From: Proteiniclasticum aestuarii
Lineage (GTDB): Bacteria > Bacillota > Clostridia > Clostridiales > Clostridiaceae
Assembly: GCF_017368455.1 (NCBI RefSeq)
Contig: NZ_JAFNJU010000004.1
Location: forward strand, 1 to 64,000
Length of the DNA stretch: 64,000 nt
Direction of reading: 5' to 3'
Below the pieces are notes generated by a model that did no database searches, was not told where the DNA came from, and saw nothing but the letters and a program-made list of their open reading frames with translations. Of this stretch, positions 1 to 8,649 are shown piece by piece. How positions within the stretch are numbered: position 1 is the stretch's first letter; each line of letters opens with the position of its first letter. A program made the translations under genes and the position numbers.

Positions 1-32
1 TCCTGAGCCAGGATCAAACTCTCAATTTTAAA
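1..32 (-). rRNA. rrs: 16S rRNA, 5' end only (gene continues beyond the window)
   Basis: Read on the minus strand the first bases give AGAGTTTGATCCTGGCTCAG, the universal 5' sequence of bacterial 16S rRNA. Only about 30 nt are inside the window. The mature 5' end is placed at about position 32 by analogy with other Firmicutes, so it may be off by a few bases. Confidence 0.97.
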
Positions 33-195
33 GTTTGAACTAGCTATTCATTACACTAGCTTTGAATTCAATTGCTTGAATTCCACTTCCGTGATGGAAG
101 TGTTTTTGCATCCGGTCACCCGGCTGCTCATCTTCTAATTGCTCGAAGATGTTTTCTCGATTTCTCGAAAAGGTACTTTGGTTTTTTACCTATAT

Positions 196-220
196 TCTGT
201 TTAATTTTCAAAGAACTGTT
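196..220 (-). promoter_or_regulatory. rRNA leader boxA-like antitermination element
   Basis: On the minus strand this stretch contains GTTCTTTGA followed by AAATTAAACAG, the conserved element found before rRNA genes in Firmicutes. It lies between the downstream promoter and 16S. Its role in antitermination and precursor processing is inferred from other species. Confidence 0.7.
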
Positions 221-257
221 GTTTTCTTTCTTGTCACTTGTCTCAAGCGACTTGTCT

Positions 258-287
258 ATAATAACACGGCTTCAAATCATCTGTCAA
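258..287 (-). promoter_or_regulatory. rRNA promoter P2
   Basis: Minus-strand TTGACA (282-287), an 18-bp spacer and TATTAT (258-263). It is a near-consensus sigma-A promoter about 225 bp upstream of 16S. The stretch 33-506 holds no gene, only this leader region. Confidence 0.75.
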
Positions 288-412
288 CACATATTTGTGC
301 AAATTTCTCAAAAGAATAAGTAAATTTACTACAATTTCCATACCCTTTGATTTTCAATGAAATACACATACGCATTGCCCGATTTCGCTTCATATCTCGT
401 CCGTGTTCTTCT

Positions 413-441
413 ATAATACATGATTAACATTCACTTTACAA
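413..441 (-). promoter_or_regulatory. probable rRNA promoter P1
   Basis: Minus-strand TTGTAA (436-441), a 17-bp spacer and TATTAT (413-418). A second upstream promoter in tandem with P2 is usual for rRNA operons. The -35 matches less well, so this is less certain than P2. Confidence 0.5.
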
Positions 442-506
442 TGAAAAACGGATTTGTTAATGGTCTATTCACTTTACATTTAAATCTGCTTCACAGAAAC
501 GCAGAA

Positions 507-527
507 GAAGCCGGTAAAACCGGCTTC
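507..527 (-). terminator. hairpin terminator after the CHR transporter pair
   Basis: Perfect 8-bp stem GAAGCCGG/CCGGCTTC with a 5-nt loop, 21 nt past the chrA stop codon. The T-tract on the minus strand is poor, so termination may be weak. Confidence 0.5.
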
Positions 528-548
528 CTGCTCGTTCATGATTTCTTA

Positions 549-1070
549 TCAGAATAGGATGAATCCTATGAACCCTGCGAGTACAATCATAAGAATCGGA
601 TCCATTTTCAGTTTGTAGCTGGCGAAGAACGCAGCGATGAAGATAAGGACACTTGGGATATTCACGAATACATCACCCATTAAGGAGAGCGCCGCTGCGG
701 CGATGAGGCCGATGGCCCCAAGCCTGATGAACTTCAGAACGCTCTGCACATAGATCCCGTCCTTGTACTTCATGAACAGCCTTGCAATGACATAGACGAT
801 GATGACGGAGGGAAGGATCACACCAAAAGTCGCAAAGGCTGAGCCAATGACCCCTGAGGTCTTGAATCCTACATAGGTGGCAGTATTCACTGCAATGGGA
901 CCTGGCGTGGCCTGACTGATTCCGATGATGTTCAGAAAGGATTCTCTGGTGAGCCATCCGTTGATGTCCACCACTTCTCTCTGGATCATGGGCAGCATGG
1001 CGTAGCCGCCACCGAAGCTGAAAAGTCCTATTTTAAAGAAGGTGATGAATAGATCAATGAGTACTGCCAT
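549..1070 (-). CDS. chrA: CHR family transporter, half-size subunit B
   Basis: A 173-residue membrane protein of the short-chain chromate transporter (CHR) family. The conserved FSFGGGYAMLP motif near residue 17 and ATPGPIAVN near residue 54 are clear, with about five to six hydrophobic segments after them. Full-length ChrA proteins are internal duplications of about 400 residues. Here the two halves are separate genes that presumably pair as a heterodimer in the membrane. The start overlaps the end of the preceding half gene by 17 nt and has AGGAGGGG just upstream, so translation is coupled. CHR proteins export chromate using sulfate-like transport, but many anaerobes carry them with no tested chromate role, so the substrate is uncertain. 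Confidence 0.9.
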   Translation of the reverse strand: MAVLIDLFITFFKIGLFSFGGGYAMLPMIQREVVDINGWLTRESFLNIIGISQATPGPIAVNTATYVGFKTSGVIGSAFATFGVILPSVIIVYVIARLFMKYKDGIYVQSVLKFIRLGAIGLIAAAALSLMGDVFVNIPSVLIFIAAFFASYKLKMDPILMIVLAGFIGFILF

Positions 1071-1608
1071 TATTTCCCCTCCTTGCTACTACTACAACCA
1101 CTCCGATGACCATGAGTGAAAGGATCACATAAATCGGATTGACCTTCAGAAAAGCGACCAGCACCGCAACCGCTGCAGGAAGAATGAAATTCTTCCTGTT
1201 CACCTTGGCGGATTTGCCCAGCTTGATGACGGGCACGGCGATGAGCGCAACCACTGCAGGTCTGATACCCTTGAATATGCTCTCCACGATTGGGTTGGAT
1301 TCAATGCCGATGAAAACCGATGCCACCAGAATGATAATCATAAAGGATGGCAGCGTTGCGCCAAGCACTGTGGATATGAGGCCAGGGATCCCTTTCACCT
1401 TATATCCTGTAAAGACGCTGATATTTACAGCCAATGGTCCTGGTGCCGACTGTGCCACCACCACCATATCCAGAAAATCCTCTTCCTTGATCCATTTCTT
1501 GTTCTTCACCACTTCCCTCTGAATAAGAGGCAGCATGGCATAACCGCCACCTATGGTGAAAGCACCGATCTTGAAGAAGGAGATAAACATCTCAAAAATT
1601 AATTTCAT
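1054..1608 (-). CDS. chrA: CHR family transporter, half-size subunit A
   Basis: A 184-residue membrane protein homologous to the next gene, with the FTIGGGYAMLP motif near residue 17 and APGPLAVNIS near residue 55. It is the first half of a split CHR transporter. The start has AAGGAGAAC at proper spacing. It begins 32 bp after the stop of the ABC exporter, so the three genes probably form one transcript ending at the hairpin near 507. The pairing with the downstream half is inferred from gene order and from known short-chain CHR pairs. The actual anion carried is not shown by the sequence. Confidence 0.9.
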   Translation of the reverse strand: MKLIFEMFISFFKIGAFTIGGGYAMLPLIQREVVKNKKWIKEEDFLDMVVVAQSAPGPLAVNISVFTGYKVKGIPGLISTVLGATLPSFMIIILVASVFIGIESNPIVESIFKGIRPAVVALIAVPVIKLGKSAKVNRKNFILPAAVAVLVAFLKVNPIYVILSLMVIGVVVVVARRGNNGSTH

Positions 1609-1640
1609 TTTGTTCTCCTTTTTTTCTTTACTGAACCAGA

Positions 1641-3368
1641 CTAAACGACCTCAGAAGGTTTGAACTGAGAGTTATAGAGCTTGAAGTATTCACCCCGAAG
1701 CTTCATGAGCTCAGCGTGGTTCCCCTCCTCTTCTATGCCCTTCTCCGTCAGTACAATGATTCTCTGTGCGTTTCTTATGGTCGCCATTCTATGGGCGATG
1801 ACGAAGGTGGTTCTGTCCTTGGCCAGTTCGCTGATGGATTCCTGAATCACCGCTTCACTCTTATTATCCAGAGACGATGTCGCTTCGTCAAGGATAAGGA
1901 TTGGGGGATTCTTCAGGAACATTCTTGCGATGGAGAGTCTCTGCTTCTGACCGCCCGAAAGCTTCACGCCTCGCTCTCCGATATAGGTCTGGAACCCTTG
2001 GGGCATGGCCATGATGAACTCATAAGCGTTGGCTTTTTTCGCCGCTTCCATGACTTCTTCCTCCGACGCATCGAGATTTCCGTAAAGTAGATTCTCATAG
2101 ACCGTACCCGTGAAGAGGAACACATCCTGCTGCACGATGCCGATATTTCCTCTCAGACTTTCCATGGTCACTTCCTGGATGTTCTGATCGTCAATGAGGA
2201 TCTTTCCGCTGTCGATTTCATAGAACCTTGGGATCAGATTGCATAAGGTGGTTTTTCCTACACCGCTGGGTCCCACAATGGCAATGGTCTGTCCTGCAGG
2301 CACTTCCAGATTGATGTTTCTAAGAACCGCTTCCCGGTCTCCATAGGAGAAGGCCACATTTTCAAAACGGACCCGTCCTTCCACATCCATGAGATCCTGC
2401 GCATCTTCCCTATCTCTGATATCCGGCTCCACAGCCATGACTTCGGAAAATCTTCTGAATCCTGCCATCCCCCTCTGGAACTGCTCCACAAAGTTTGCCA
2501 GTCTCTTCACCGGCTGGATCATGAGCCCCATGTAGATGATATAGGCAAAGAGGTCCCCGGTCTCGATTTCTCCTCTATAAAGGAAATATCCACCGAAAGC
2601 CAGGGTTGTGAGGTTCAGGATATTAGAGAAGAAGTTGATGCCACCCGTGAAGATGCCCAGATGTCTTACACTTCGACCTCTTAGAATTTTGAAGCTTTCA
2701 TTTCCGTGGTCGAACTTCTTTTCTTCAAATGGTTCGTTGGTGAAGGACTTCACCACACGCACACCGGATATGGAGTCTTCCAGCCCCGCATTGATGTCCG
2801 ATAGCTTTTCCCGCATCTGGCGGAAGGTTCGTCTCAGTTTGCTGTTGTAGACGATGGCGAAGATCACCAGAAACGGAACAATGGAAAACACGATGAGCGT
2901 GAGCTTCACGTTGATGCCAAGCAGCAGCCCAAAGGACCCCAGAAGCATCAGGCCCGAGATGAAGATATCTTCCGGACCGTGATGGGCAAGCTCCGATATT
3001 TCATTCAGGTCGTTGACCAGTCTTGACATGATATGACCGGTCTTGGTCTCATCATAGTACTTGAAGGACAGTTTCTGGAGATGATGGAACATATCCTTTC
3101 TCATATCATATTCCATTCTCACGCCAAGAAGATGTCCATAATACCCTACAATATAATCCAGGAAAAACCGGAGTATGTAGAGAAAGAACAGGGCGATGGC
3201 GATTTTCACAAGTAGCTCCATATTGTTATCCGGTATGATATCATTGATGAATGTTCTTGTGACCTGGGGAAAAATAAGGTCTGTCACCGCCACCAGGGTG
3301 GCAGCGAACATATCCAGGAAAAAAAGCCATTTATGGGGCTTATAGTATTCTATAAATTGTCTGATCAT
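1641..3368 (-). CDS. ABC exporter, fused permease and ATPase (MsbA/LmrA type)
   Basis: A 575-residue half-transporter. An exporter-type membrane domain with about six helices spans residues 10-300. The nucleotide-binding domain follows, with Walker A GPSGVGKT at 366-373, signature LSGGQKQ at 470-476, Walker B LILDEATS at about 491-498 and the switch His in IAHRM near 523. Only one such gene is present, so it probably works as a homodimer that expels drugs or lipids. It is the first gene of the unit with the CHR pair. Substrate assignment from sequence is not possible for this family. Confidence 0.93.
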   Translation of the reverse strand: MIRQFIEYYKPHKWLFFLDMFAATLVAVTDLIFPQVTRTFINDIIPDNNMELLVKIAIALFFLYILRFFLDYIVGYYGHLLGVRMEYDMRKDMFHHLQKLSFKYYDETKTGHIMSRLVNDLNEISELAHHGPEDIFISGLMLLGSFGLLLGINVKLTLIVFSIVPFLVIFAIVYNSKLRRTFRQMREKLSDINAGLEDSISGVRVVKSFTNEPFEEKKFDHGNESFKILRGRSVRHLGIFTGGINFFSNILNLTTLAFGGYFLYRGEIETGDLFAYIIYMGLMIQPVKRLANFVEQFQRGMAGFRRFSEVMAVEPDIRDREDAQDLMDVEGRVRFENVAFSYGDREAVLRNINLEVPAGQTIAIVGPSGVGKTTLCNLIPRFYEIDSGKILIDDQNIQEVTMESLRGNIGIVQQDVFLFTGTVYENLLYGNLDASEEEVMEAAKKANAYEFIMAMPQGFQTYIGERGVKLSGGQKQRLSIARMFLKNPPILILDEATSSLDNKSEAVIQESISELAKDRTTFVIAHRMATIRNAQRIIVLTEKGIEEEGNHAELMKLRGEYFKLYNSQFKPSEVV

Positions 3369-3408
3369 TTCTTCACCTTCATTTCTTTTTCATTTTACGA
3401 CATCTTTC

Positions 3409-3417
3409 ATTATATCA
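3409..3417 (-). promoter_or_regulatory. extended -10 promoter of the ABC exporter unit
   Basis: Minus-strand TGATATAAT: a perfect TATAAT (3409-3414) with the TG extension. There is no good -35. It sits about 40 bp upstream of the exporter start. Confidence 0.5.
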
Positions 3418-3613
3418 AACCAGATTTTTATTTGTGGGGAAAAGGAAAAAACTGTTCTGGTTTTCAGGATATCTCCACTCTACACTCTGAAAATCAGAAC
3501 GTATTGTAAATTCGCTGATAACTGTATCAAAAATAGAACAACAGAATGCAAATGCTAGTATAATGTAGATAGAAAGAAACAAAGGGCTCAGCCCCTTGAA
3601 CTGGAGGTATCCT

Positions 3614-4336
3614 ATGCTCATCTATGCACATAGAGGTAATTCCTCTATCTATCCGGAAAACACCATGTCCGCTTTCAGGTCCGCTGTGGATCTGGGTGTT
3701 CATGGCATTGAAACGGATGTACACCTGACAAGAGACGGCATCCTTGTCCTCACCCACGATGAGGAAATCAGCCGTGTTTCAAACGCCAAAGGCATGGTCA
3801 AGGACCTTACCTATGAAGAGCTTCTTCAGCATGACTTCGGTCTGTGGAAAGGAGAGGCCTTTAAAGGAGAGAAAATACCCACACTCTCTGAACTGCTGGA
3901 TCTTCTGGAAGGTACTGAGATCATCCTGAACATCGAAATCAAGATGGGATTTCTTCTCTATCCGGGCATCGAGGAGAAACTCCTTGAAGTGGTGACGCAA
4001 AGAGGTCTTCTTCCGCGTATCCTCTTCTCAAGCTTCAATCACTACTCTCTGGCAAAGCTGAAAGAACTGAACCCTGACGCGAAGGTTGCACCCCTTTACC
4101 AGTCCGGGCTCTACAAGCCTTATGATTATGCCCTGACCTTTGGTGCCGACTACATCCATCCATACTACATGGCCATGGACAGGACCATTGTGGAAGAGTC
4201 CCACAGAAAAAATGTCAAAGTGAATCTATGGACCGTCAACGACCCCAGTCAGGTTCCCTACTATAAGGACCTGGGTGTGGATGGTCTCATCACGGATCAC
4301 CCGAAAGAATTATTAAGCAAACTGAAGGAGCTGTAA
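3614..4336 (+). CDS. glycerophosphodiester phosphodiesterase
   Basis: A 240-residue soluble GDPD-family enzyme that would hydrolyse glycerophosphodiesters to glycerol 3-phosphate and an alcohol. It shows the N-terminal AHRG (His6), PEN (Glu15), and the metal ligands and second His in the GIETDVHLTRDG block (Glu33, Asp35, His37), then a TIM-barrel ending in NLWTVND and DGLITDHP. ATG 3614 is chosen because GGAGG lies 6 nt upstream. An in-frame TTG at 3596 has no such site. The length is usual for the cytoplasmic UgpQ-like group and there is no signal peptide. The next gene, a transporter, begins 6 nt after the stop and may supply the substrate or export a product. Confidence 0.93.
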   Translation: MLIYAHRGNSSIYPENTMSAFRSAVDLGVHGIETDVHLTRDGILVLTHDEEISRVSNAKGMVKDLTYEELLQHDFGLWKGEAFKGEKIPTLSELLDLLEGTEIILNIEIKMGFLLYPGIEEKLLEVVTQRGLLPRILFSSFNHYSLAKLKELNPDAKVAPLYQSGLYKPYDYALTFGADYIHPYYMAMDRTIVEESHRKNVKVNLWTVNDPSQVPYYKDLGVDGLITDHPKELLSKLKEL

Positions 4337-4342
4337 GCAGGT

Positions 4343-5560
4343 ATGGAAAACAGACTGGACTACAAAAAGACTTTCATTCTCGGTTTCGGATTTTTCGCCA
4401 TCAGCATCACCTGGAGTGTCTACAACGCATTCATGCCCCTGCTTCTTGGCAATTACCTCAAGAGCGCGGCACTCATAGGTTTCATCATGACCATCGACAA
4501 CTATCTGGCCTTATTCATTCAACCCACGGTGGGGTTCTATTCCGATAAGATCAATACCCGTTTCGGCCGAAGAATGCCCTTCATCATGATTGGTATGCCT
4601 CTGGCAGCCCTGTTCATGTTCCTCATCCCCAATACCGGAACCCTTTTCTCCCTGATCTTCGCACTCTTATTCATGAACCTGTCCATGAGCATCTATCGCT
4701 CTCCCGTGATTGCCCTGATGCCCGACATCACGGCAAAACCCAACCGCTCCAAATCCAATTCCATCATCAACTTCATGGGCGGCATCGGCTCTCTCATCGC
4801 CTACTTCATCGGCGGAAAGCTTTATGAGATGAACGAAGGGTATCCCTTCCTCCTTTCCGCAGTGCTGATCCTCTTCTCCTTCATCGTCCTCTTCACAAGA
4901 ATCAAGGAGCACAGAGATGTGCTGCACTATGAAGCTGCGGAGGAAAAACGAAACCTGGCCCAGGGACTGGGCATCGCCTTCAAGGACAGAAGCACCCGGT
5001 ATCTGCTTCTTGCCATCTGCAGCTGGTTCATCGGCTTCAACGGCGTGGAGACCTTCTTCACCAAATATGCCCAGAGCTACCTCAGCATCAGACCTTCCGA
5101 AGCAACACTGACCTTGTCCTTCATTTCTCTCTCCTTCCTGATCTTCGCCATTCCCGCCGGGCTCATCGGCACGAAGATCGGAAAGAAGAATACCATCCGG
5201 ATCGGTATCATCGGTGCAGTGCTCCTCATGAGCACCATCTTTTTCCTGAATCCAGCCATGGATAACATGCTTCTCATCATGAGAATCCTCTTCCTGGGCA
5301 TCGGATTTTCCTGGGCATCCATCAACATCAACTCCTATCCCCTCGTTGCAGATATGAGTCCCGTGGGTCTTCTCGGAACCTATACGGGCGTATACTATCT
5401 CTTCTCCTCCATCGCCAACATCATCTCCCCTCCTCTGCTGGGCGTACTCATCGATGCCATCGGCTACAAGGTCGTGTTCGCCTATGGCGCATTCTTCTTC
5501 GGCATCGCCTTTGTCTTCATCAGCCTGGTTCACGACAGAAGAGTGGAGAACGGAAACTAG
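4343..5560 (+). CDS. MFS transporter (SLC45/GPH-like)
   Basis: A 405-residue protein with about twelve hydrophobic segments and the inter-helix loop SDKINTRFGRRMPF near residue 72, which resembles the D-x(5)-GRR-P pattern of sugar/cation MFS carriers. It follows the glycerophosphodiesterase by 6 nt, indicating co-transcription. A weak GCAGGT precedes the ATG, so translation may depend on the upstream gene. A glycoside, glycerophosphodiester or similar polar solute is a possible substrate, but that is inference from context only. Confidence 0.88.
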   Translation: MENRLDYKKTFILGFGFFAISITWSVYNAFMPLLLGNYLKSAALIGFIMTIDNYLALFIQPTVGFYSDKINTRFGRRMPFIMIGMPLAALFMFLIPNTGTLFSLIFALLFMNLSMSIYRSPVIALMPDITAKPNRSKSNSIINFMGGIGSLIAYFIGGKLYEMNEGYPFLLSAVLILFSFIVLFTRIKEHRDVLHYEAAEEKRNLAQGLGIAFKDRSTRYLLLAICSWFIGFNGVETFFTKYAQSYLSIRPSEATLTLSFISLSFLIFAIPAGLIGTKIGKKNTIRIGIIGAVLLMSTIFFLNPAMDNMLLIMRILFLGIGFSWASININSYPLVADMSPVGLLGTYTGVYYLFSSIANIISPPLLGVLIDAIGYKVVFAYGAFFFGIAFVFISLVHDRRVENGN

Positions 5561-5592
5561 AAACAGAAAGAACATTGGAAAGAAGGTGCGCG

Positions 5593-6129
5593 ATGAATTA
5601 CTTCGAAAGTGAGAGACTTCTCTTCAGGGACTGGAAAGAATCCGACCTGGAGATGTTTCAGAAAATGAATAGAGACCCCCTTGTGATGCGGTATTTTCCG
5701 AAAACCCTCACGGAAGCGGAGACCGCTCTCTTCTATAAACGAATCAGGGAGGAGTTCAAGCGGCTGGGACTTGGTCTCTACGCCGTGGAAGTGAAGGAAA
5801 GCGGTCAGTTCATCGGCTACATCGGGTTTCATGAAGCCAGCTTTCCTTCTCCGTTCACACCCTGCATCGAAATCGGGTGGAGACTCTCCTCATCCGCCTG
5901 GGGAAAGGGCTATGCCACGGAAGGAGCCAGAGCCTGTCTTGCCTATGGCTTCAGAGAACTGAATCTTTCTGAAGTCTACAGCTTCACTGCGAAGATCAAT
6001 CATCCTTCCGAAAATGTCATGAGAAAAATCGGTATGACGAAGATCATGGAGTTTGATCATCCCAGCATTTTGAAAAGCAGTCCCCTGAAGAAACATGTGC
6101 TCTATCTCAGCAGGAATCCAGATCTGTAG
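5593..6129 (+). CDS. GNAT acetyltransferase, RimJ/RimL type
   Basis: A 178-residue acetyltransferase. It starts with the ESERLLFRDW motif typical of RimJ/RimL-like GNATs. The acetyl-CoA loop is in the GWRLSSSAWGKGYATEGA block (about residues 95-112), and the C-terminal part has SENVMRKIGM. The family transfers acetyl groups to protein N-termini or small amines. ATG 5593 is preferred over an upstream in-frame start because AGAAGGTG sits at proper spacing. The gene is 32 nt past the MFS gene and ends at a strong terminator, so the three plus-strand genes are likely one operon. Confidence 0.9.
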   Translation: MNYFESERLLFRDWKESDLEMFQKMNRDPLVMRYFPKTLTEAETALFYKRIREEFKRLGLGLYAVEVKESGQFIGYIGFHEASFPSPFTPCIEIGWRLSSSAWGKGYATEGARACLAYGFRELNLSEVYSFTAKINHPSENVMRKIGMTKIMEFDHPSILKSSPLKKHVLYLSRNPDL

Positions 6130-6162
6130 AAGCTCCTTTTCCTGTGAGGATTCCTTGTACAA

Positions 6163-6212
6163 AGAGAACCCCGGATGTCATTTCTCTGAAATCCGAGGTT
6201 CTCTTTTTTTTT
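6163..6212 (+). terminator. rho-independent terminator after the GNAT gene
   Basis: 14-bp stem AGAGAACCCCGGAT (6163-6176) with ATCCGAGGTTCTCT (6191-6204), one mismatch, followed by an uninterrupted run of T residues to 6212. Confidence 0.9.
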
Positions 6213-6233
6213 GCAATCTATTCCATTCCTGTC

Positions 6234-7049
6234 TCACGGAATCTGGATTTCCTCCAGGCGGCTGGAAAGCACCTTCGAAATCATCGCCTTTTCCCCTTCA
6301 GAAAGATGCTCAGAAAGCCTGGCTGCAAGCAGCACTGTTTCCCACACCTTCAGCTGCTTCGCTTCTTCCCTGTTCATCCCCTGAGGAAAGTAGCCTTTAT
6401 GATGTCCCCTGAGGAGCTCTTTTCTTGCCCCATCCATCTGCTGTCTCTCTTCCAGAGAAGCTTCCGGAAGCAGCGCATACTTCAGAATCATCTGGGTTCT
6501 CGCCACATCCGCAAGAGGATGCCCCTTTCCTGCCGTCATCCAGTCCAGAACCGTGACACGGTCCTCGCTGACATAGATGTTCTCCGGATGGAAATCCATA
6601 TGGCACACCGCTTCCCCTTCCGGCAGATGTGACAGGATCCGAAGAAGCACTTCCTTTTCCTTCTCCAGAAGATAAGCAGATCCGGTGATGATGCCGCGGA
6701 TGCTTTTCCTGACGGAAGGAAGACTAGAAAGTGTGACCTGATGGATGTCACACTGGATTCTCCCCATGAGCTGGCCATAAGCGAAAATCTTCCCCGGATT
6801 CCGGAAAATCTCTGCAGAAAGACTTTCTCCCTGGACCCGTTCGTAGAGAAGTCCGATCCGCTCACCCAGTTTCTCCAGACCATAGACTTCTGCCAGAAAG
6901 GGCAGTTCCCGCTGAAGCAGAGACTGGATCTTATATTCACGGTTGACCTCTTCCAGAGACGCCCCAGGATAAAACAGTTTGATCACTCTGTTCTCGGACC
7001 ATTCGTAGACCTCTGCCGTGCGTCCGGTACCGATCTTTCTTCCCATCAT
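6234..7049 (-). CDS. APH/choline-kinase-like phosphotransferase
   Basis: A 271-residue protein of the aminoglycoside phosphotransferase superfamily with the protein-kinase fold. The glycine-rich loop is GTGRTAEVYEW near residue 6. The Brenner motif HMDFHPEN (catalytic Asp and Asn) lies near residue 150, and a VLDWM stands in the position of the kinase DFG. Family members phosphorylate aminoglycosides, choline, homoserine or sugars. No resistance claim is justified here. Two adjacent ATGs at 7049 and 7046 follow GAGGAG, and both would work. An upstream in-frame start at 7076 lacks a ribosome site. It lies head to tail after folA with a 41-bp gap. Confidence 0.85.
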   Translation of the reverse strand: MMGRKIGTGRTAEVYEWSENRVIKLFYPGASLEEVNREYKIQSLLQRELPFLAEVYGLEKLGERIGLLYERVQGESLSAEIFRNPGKIFAYGQLMGRIQCDIHQVTLSSLPSVRKSIRGIITGSAYLLEKEKEVLLRILSHLPEGEAVCHMDFHPENIYVSEDRVTVLDWMTAGKGHPLADVARTQMILKYALLPEASLEERQQMDGARKELLRGHHKGYFPQGMNREEAKQLKVWETVLLAARLSEHLSEGEKAMISKVLSSRLEEIQIP

Positions 7050-7090
7050 CTTCTCTCTCCTCGCTTCGCTAAACAAAGACTTTTCTCCAC

Positions 7091-7594
7091 TTATTCTGCT
7101 CTACTTCTGGAATCCTTTCTTTCATAGATAGTAAAATCCACTTCGATGCCGGAAGCCACATCAAAGACGGTCTCTCGTTTCACTTCCGTGAAGGGTCTGA
7201 TCTCTTCCACCGGGAAGAAGGTATCTCCTTCAAACTCCTTCTTCACCCAGGTGATGTAGAGTCTTTCACAGAGAGGAAGAAAATGCCTGAAGATCTCTCC
7301 TCCCCCGATGATGAACACTTCCTCGTCGCTTTCCAGATAGGGATCCACCTCACTGAAATCATGGATCAGCCTGACGCCTTCGGGCACATCATAGTCTTTC
7401 TTTCTCGTGAGCACGATGTGCTCTCTTCCTGGAAGCGGACTTGGAAAACTCTCAAAGGTCTTCCTGCCCATGATCATCTTCTTCCCCATGGTCTTCTCCC
7501 TGAAATAGCGCAGATCCGTGGGGATTCTCCAGATGAGGGTTCCTTCCTTTCCGATGACGCCCTCCTCCGTGGTGGCAACAATGAGGCTCAGCAT
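7091..7594 (-). CDS. folA: dihydrofolate reductase
   Basis: A 167-residue DHFR that reduces dihydrofolate with NADPH. It begins LSLIVATTEEGVIG, has the substrate-site Asp in IPTDLRYF (near residue 27), MIMGRKTFESFP with the NADPH-binding Arg, and IIGGGEIF near residue 96. Its start shares a base with the thyA stop (TAATG), so the two are translationally coupled. The pairing is functional: ThyA makes dihydrofolate and FolA recycles it. Confidence 0.96.
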   Translation of the reverse strand: MLSLIVATTEEGVIGKEGTLIWRIPTDLRYFREKTMGKKMIMGRKTFESFPSPLPGREHIVLTRKKDYDVPEGVRLIHDFSEVDPYLESDEEVFIIGGGEIFRHFLPLCERLYITWVKKEFEGDTFFPVEEIRPFTEVKRETVFDVASGIEVDFTIYERKDSRSRAE

Positions 7595-8382
7595 TATACG
7601 GACACCTCCATTCTGATCTTCCCCAGATGTTCATAGCCTTCCAGTCTGATGTCGTCGATGGTGAAGTCGTAGAAGTCCCTGATTTCAGGATTGATCCAGA
7701 GCTTCGGCGCATCCGGAGCCTCTCCGCGGCGCAGCTGCTCCTGCATGCCCTCCACCTGATTCTCGTAGATATGGGCATTGTTGATCACATGGGTGAAGAG
7801 TCCTGGTTTGTAGCCGGTGACCTGAGCAATGAGATGCACCAGCACCGCATACTGGGTCATGTTGAAGGGCACCCCCAGAGGAATGTCTCCGGAGCGCTGC
7901 ACCAGCATGCAGTTCAGACGATCATCCGTCACATCCCACATGGTCATGAAGGCACAGGGATACAGGGATCCGCCTTCCAGATGCGGGATCTGCCAAAGAT
8001 TCAGCATCATTCTTCTGTTTTGCGGATCGTTTTTCAGGCTGCTGATCAGCTTGTCGATCTGATTGTACTCCTTCACCACCCACCCGTAGGATGTACCGAT
8101 GGTCCCGTCTTCCTTCATCCACTCATCCCAGATATGGACATTCTCCTCCTGCAGCTTCAGGACGGAATTGGACTGGTCTCTGTAGATCCAGAGAAGCTCC
8201 TTCACCGCCGTCTTGAACCCCACGAATTTCGATGTGAGAATCGGAAACTCCCTGGAAAGGTCAAACTGCATGATCTTGTGAGGCAGTTTGTAGGTGCTCA
8301 CTCCTGTTCTGTTCGTGTCATAATAGCCATGGTCCAGAATATCTCTTACAATGGCCAGGTACTGCTTATCCGCTTGATTCAT
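7594..8382 (-). CDS. thyA: thymidylate synthase
   Basis: A 262-residue classical thymidylate synthase, converting dUMP and methylene-tetrahydrofolate to dTMP and dihydrofolate. The catalytic Cys is in [11 protein letters not shown] (about residue 144). The dUMP-binding [13 protein letters not shown] and the [12 protein letters not shown] block follow. The residue after the catalytic Cys is Ala where E. coli ThyA has His. The start has a GGGGGAAGATAG upstream region. It is the first gene of the thyA-folA unit. Confidence 0.96.
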   Translation of the reverse strand: MNQADKQYLAIVRDILDHGYYDTNRTGVSTYKLPHKIMQFDLSREFPILTSKFVGFKTAVKELLWIYRDQSNSVLKLQEENVHIWDEWMKEDGTIGTSYGWVVKEYNQIDKLISSLKNDPQNRRMMLNLWQIPHLEGGSLYPCAFMTMWDVTDDRLNCMLVQRSGDIPLGVPFNMTQYAVLVHLIAQVTGYKPGLFTHVINNAHIYENQVEGMQEQLRRGEAPDAPKLWINPEIRDFYDFTIDDIRLEGYEHLGKIRMEVSV

Positions 8383-8420
8383 TCTATCTTCCCCCTGTGT
8401 CTCTCAAAGTTCTTCTTCTC

Positions 8421-8449
8421 ATTATATCCTAAATCCCCTCTGAAATTAA
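8421..8449 (-). promoter_or_regulatory. promoter of thyA-folA
   Basis: Minus-strand TTAATT (8444-8449), a 17-bp spacer and a perfect TATAAT (8421-8426), 39 bp upstream of the thyA start. The -35 is weak. Confidence 0.5.
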
Positions 8450-8544
8450 CTCCAATTCGATATCATCCGCCCTTCTCTTCTCCGTGAGAAAAGGATCCAT
8501 CACCTAAAACACCTGGTTTCAGATGAATCCAGATGCCAGACAAA

Positions 8545-8578
8545 GAAAAACGGCCAGGCAGAAATCTTCTGCTTGGCC
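8545..8578 (-). terminator. rho-independent terminator after the DUF438 gene
   Basis: 12-bp stem GGCCAGGCAGAA/TTCTGCTTGGCC (8552-8563 with 8567-8578, one G-T pair) followed on the minus strand by GTTTTTCTTT. The rest of the 8383-8649 gap holds only the thyA promoter. Confidence 0.85.
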
Positions 8579-8649
8579 ATGATTTTTCCGTATTTGTTAT
8601 TAAGGGGTTGGTATATCTTTCTAAACGAACTCCGGTGACTACTTGAGGC

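Noticed and set aside
4667-5575. Open frame of 302 codons on the minus strand opposite the MFS gene
   Set aside because: Very rich in Asp, Glu and Gly with no motif; it mirrors the hydrophobic codons of the real gene.
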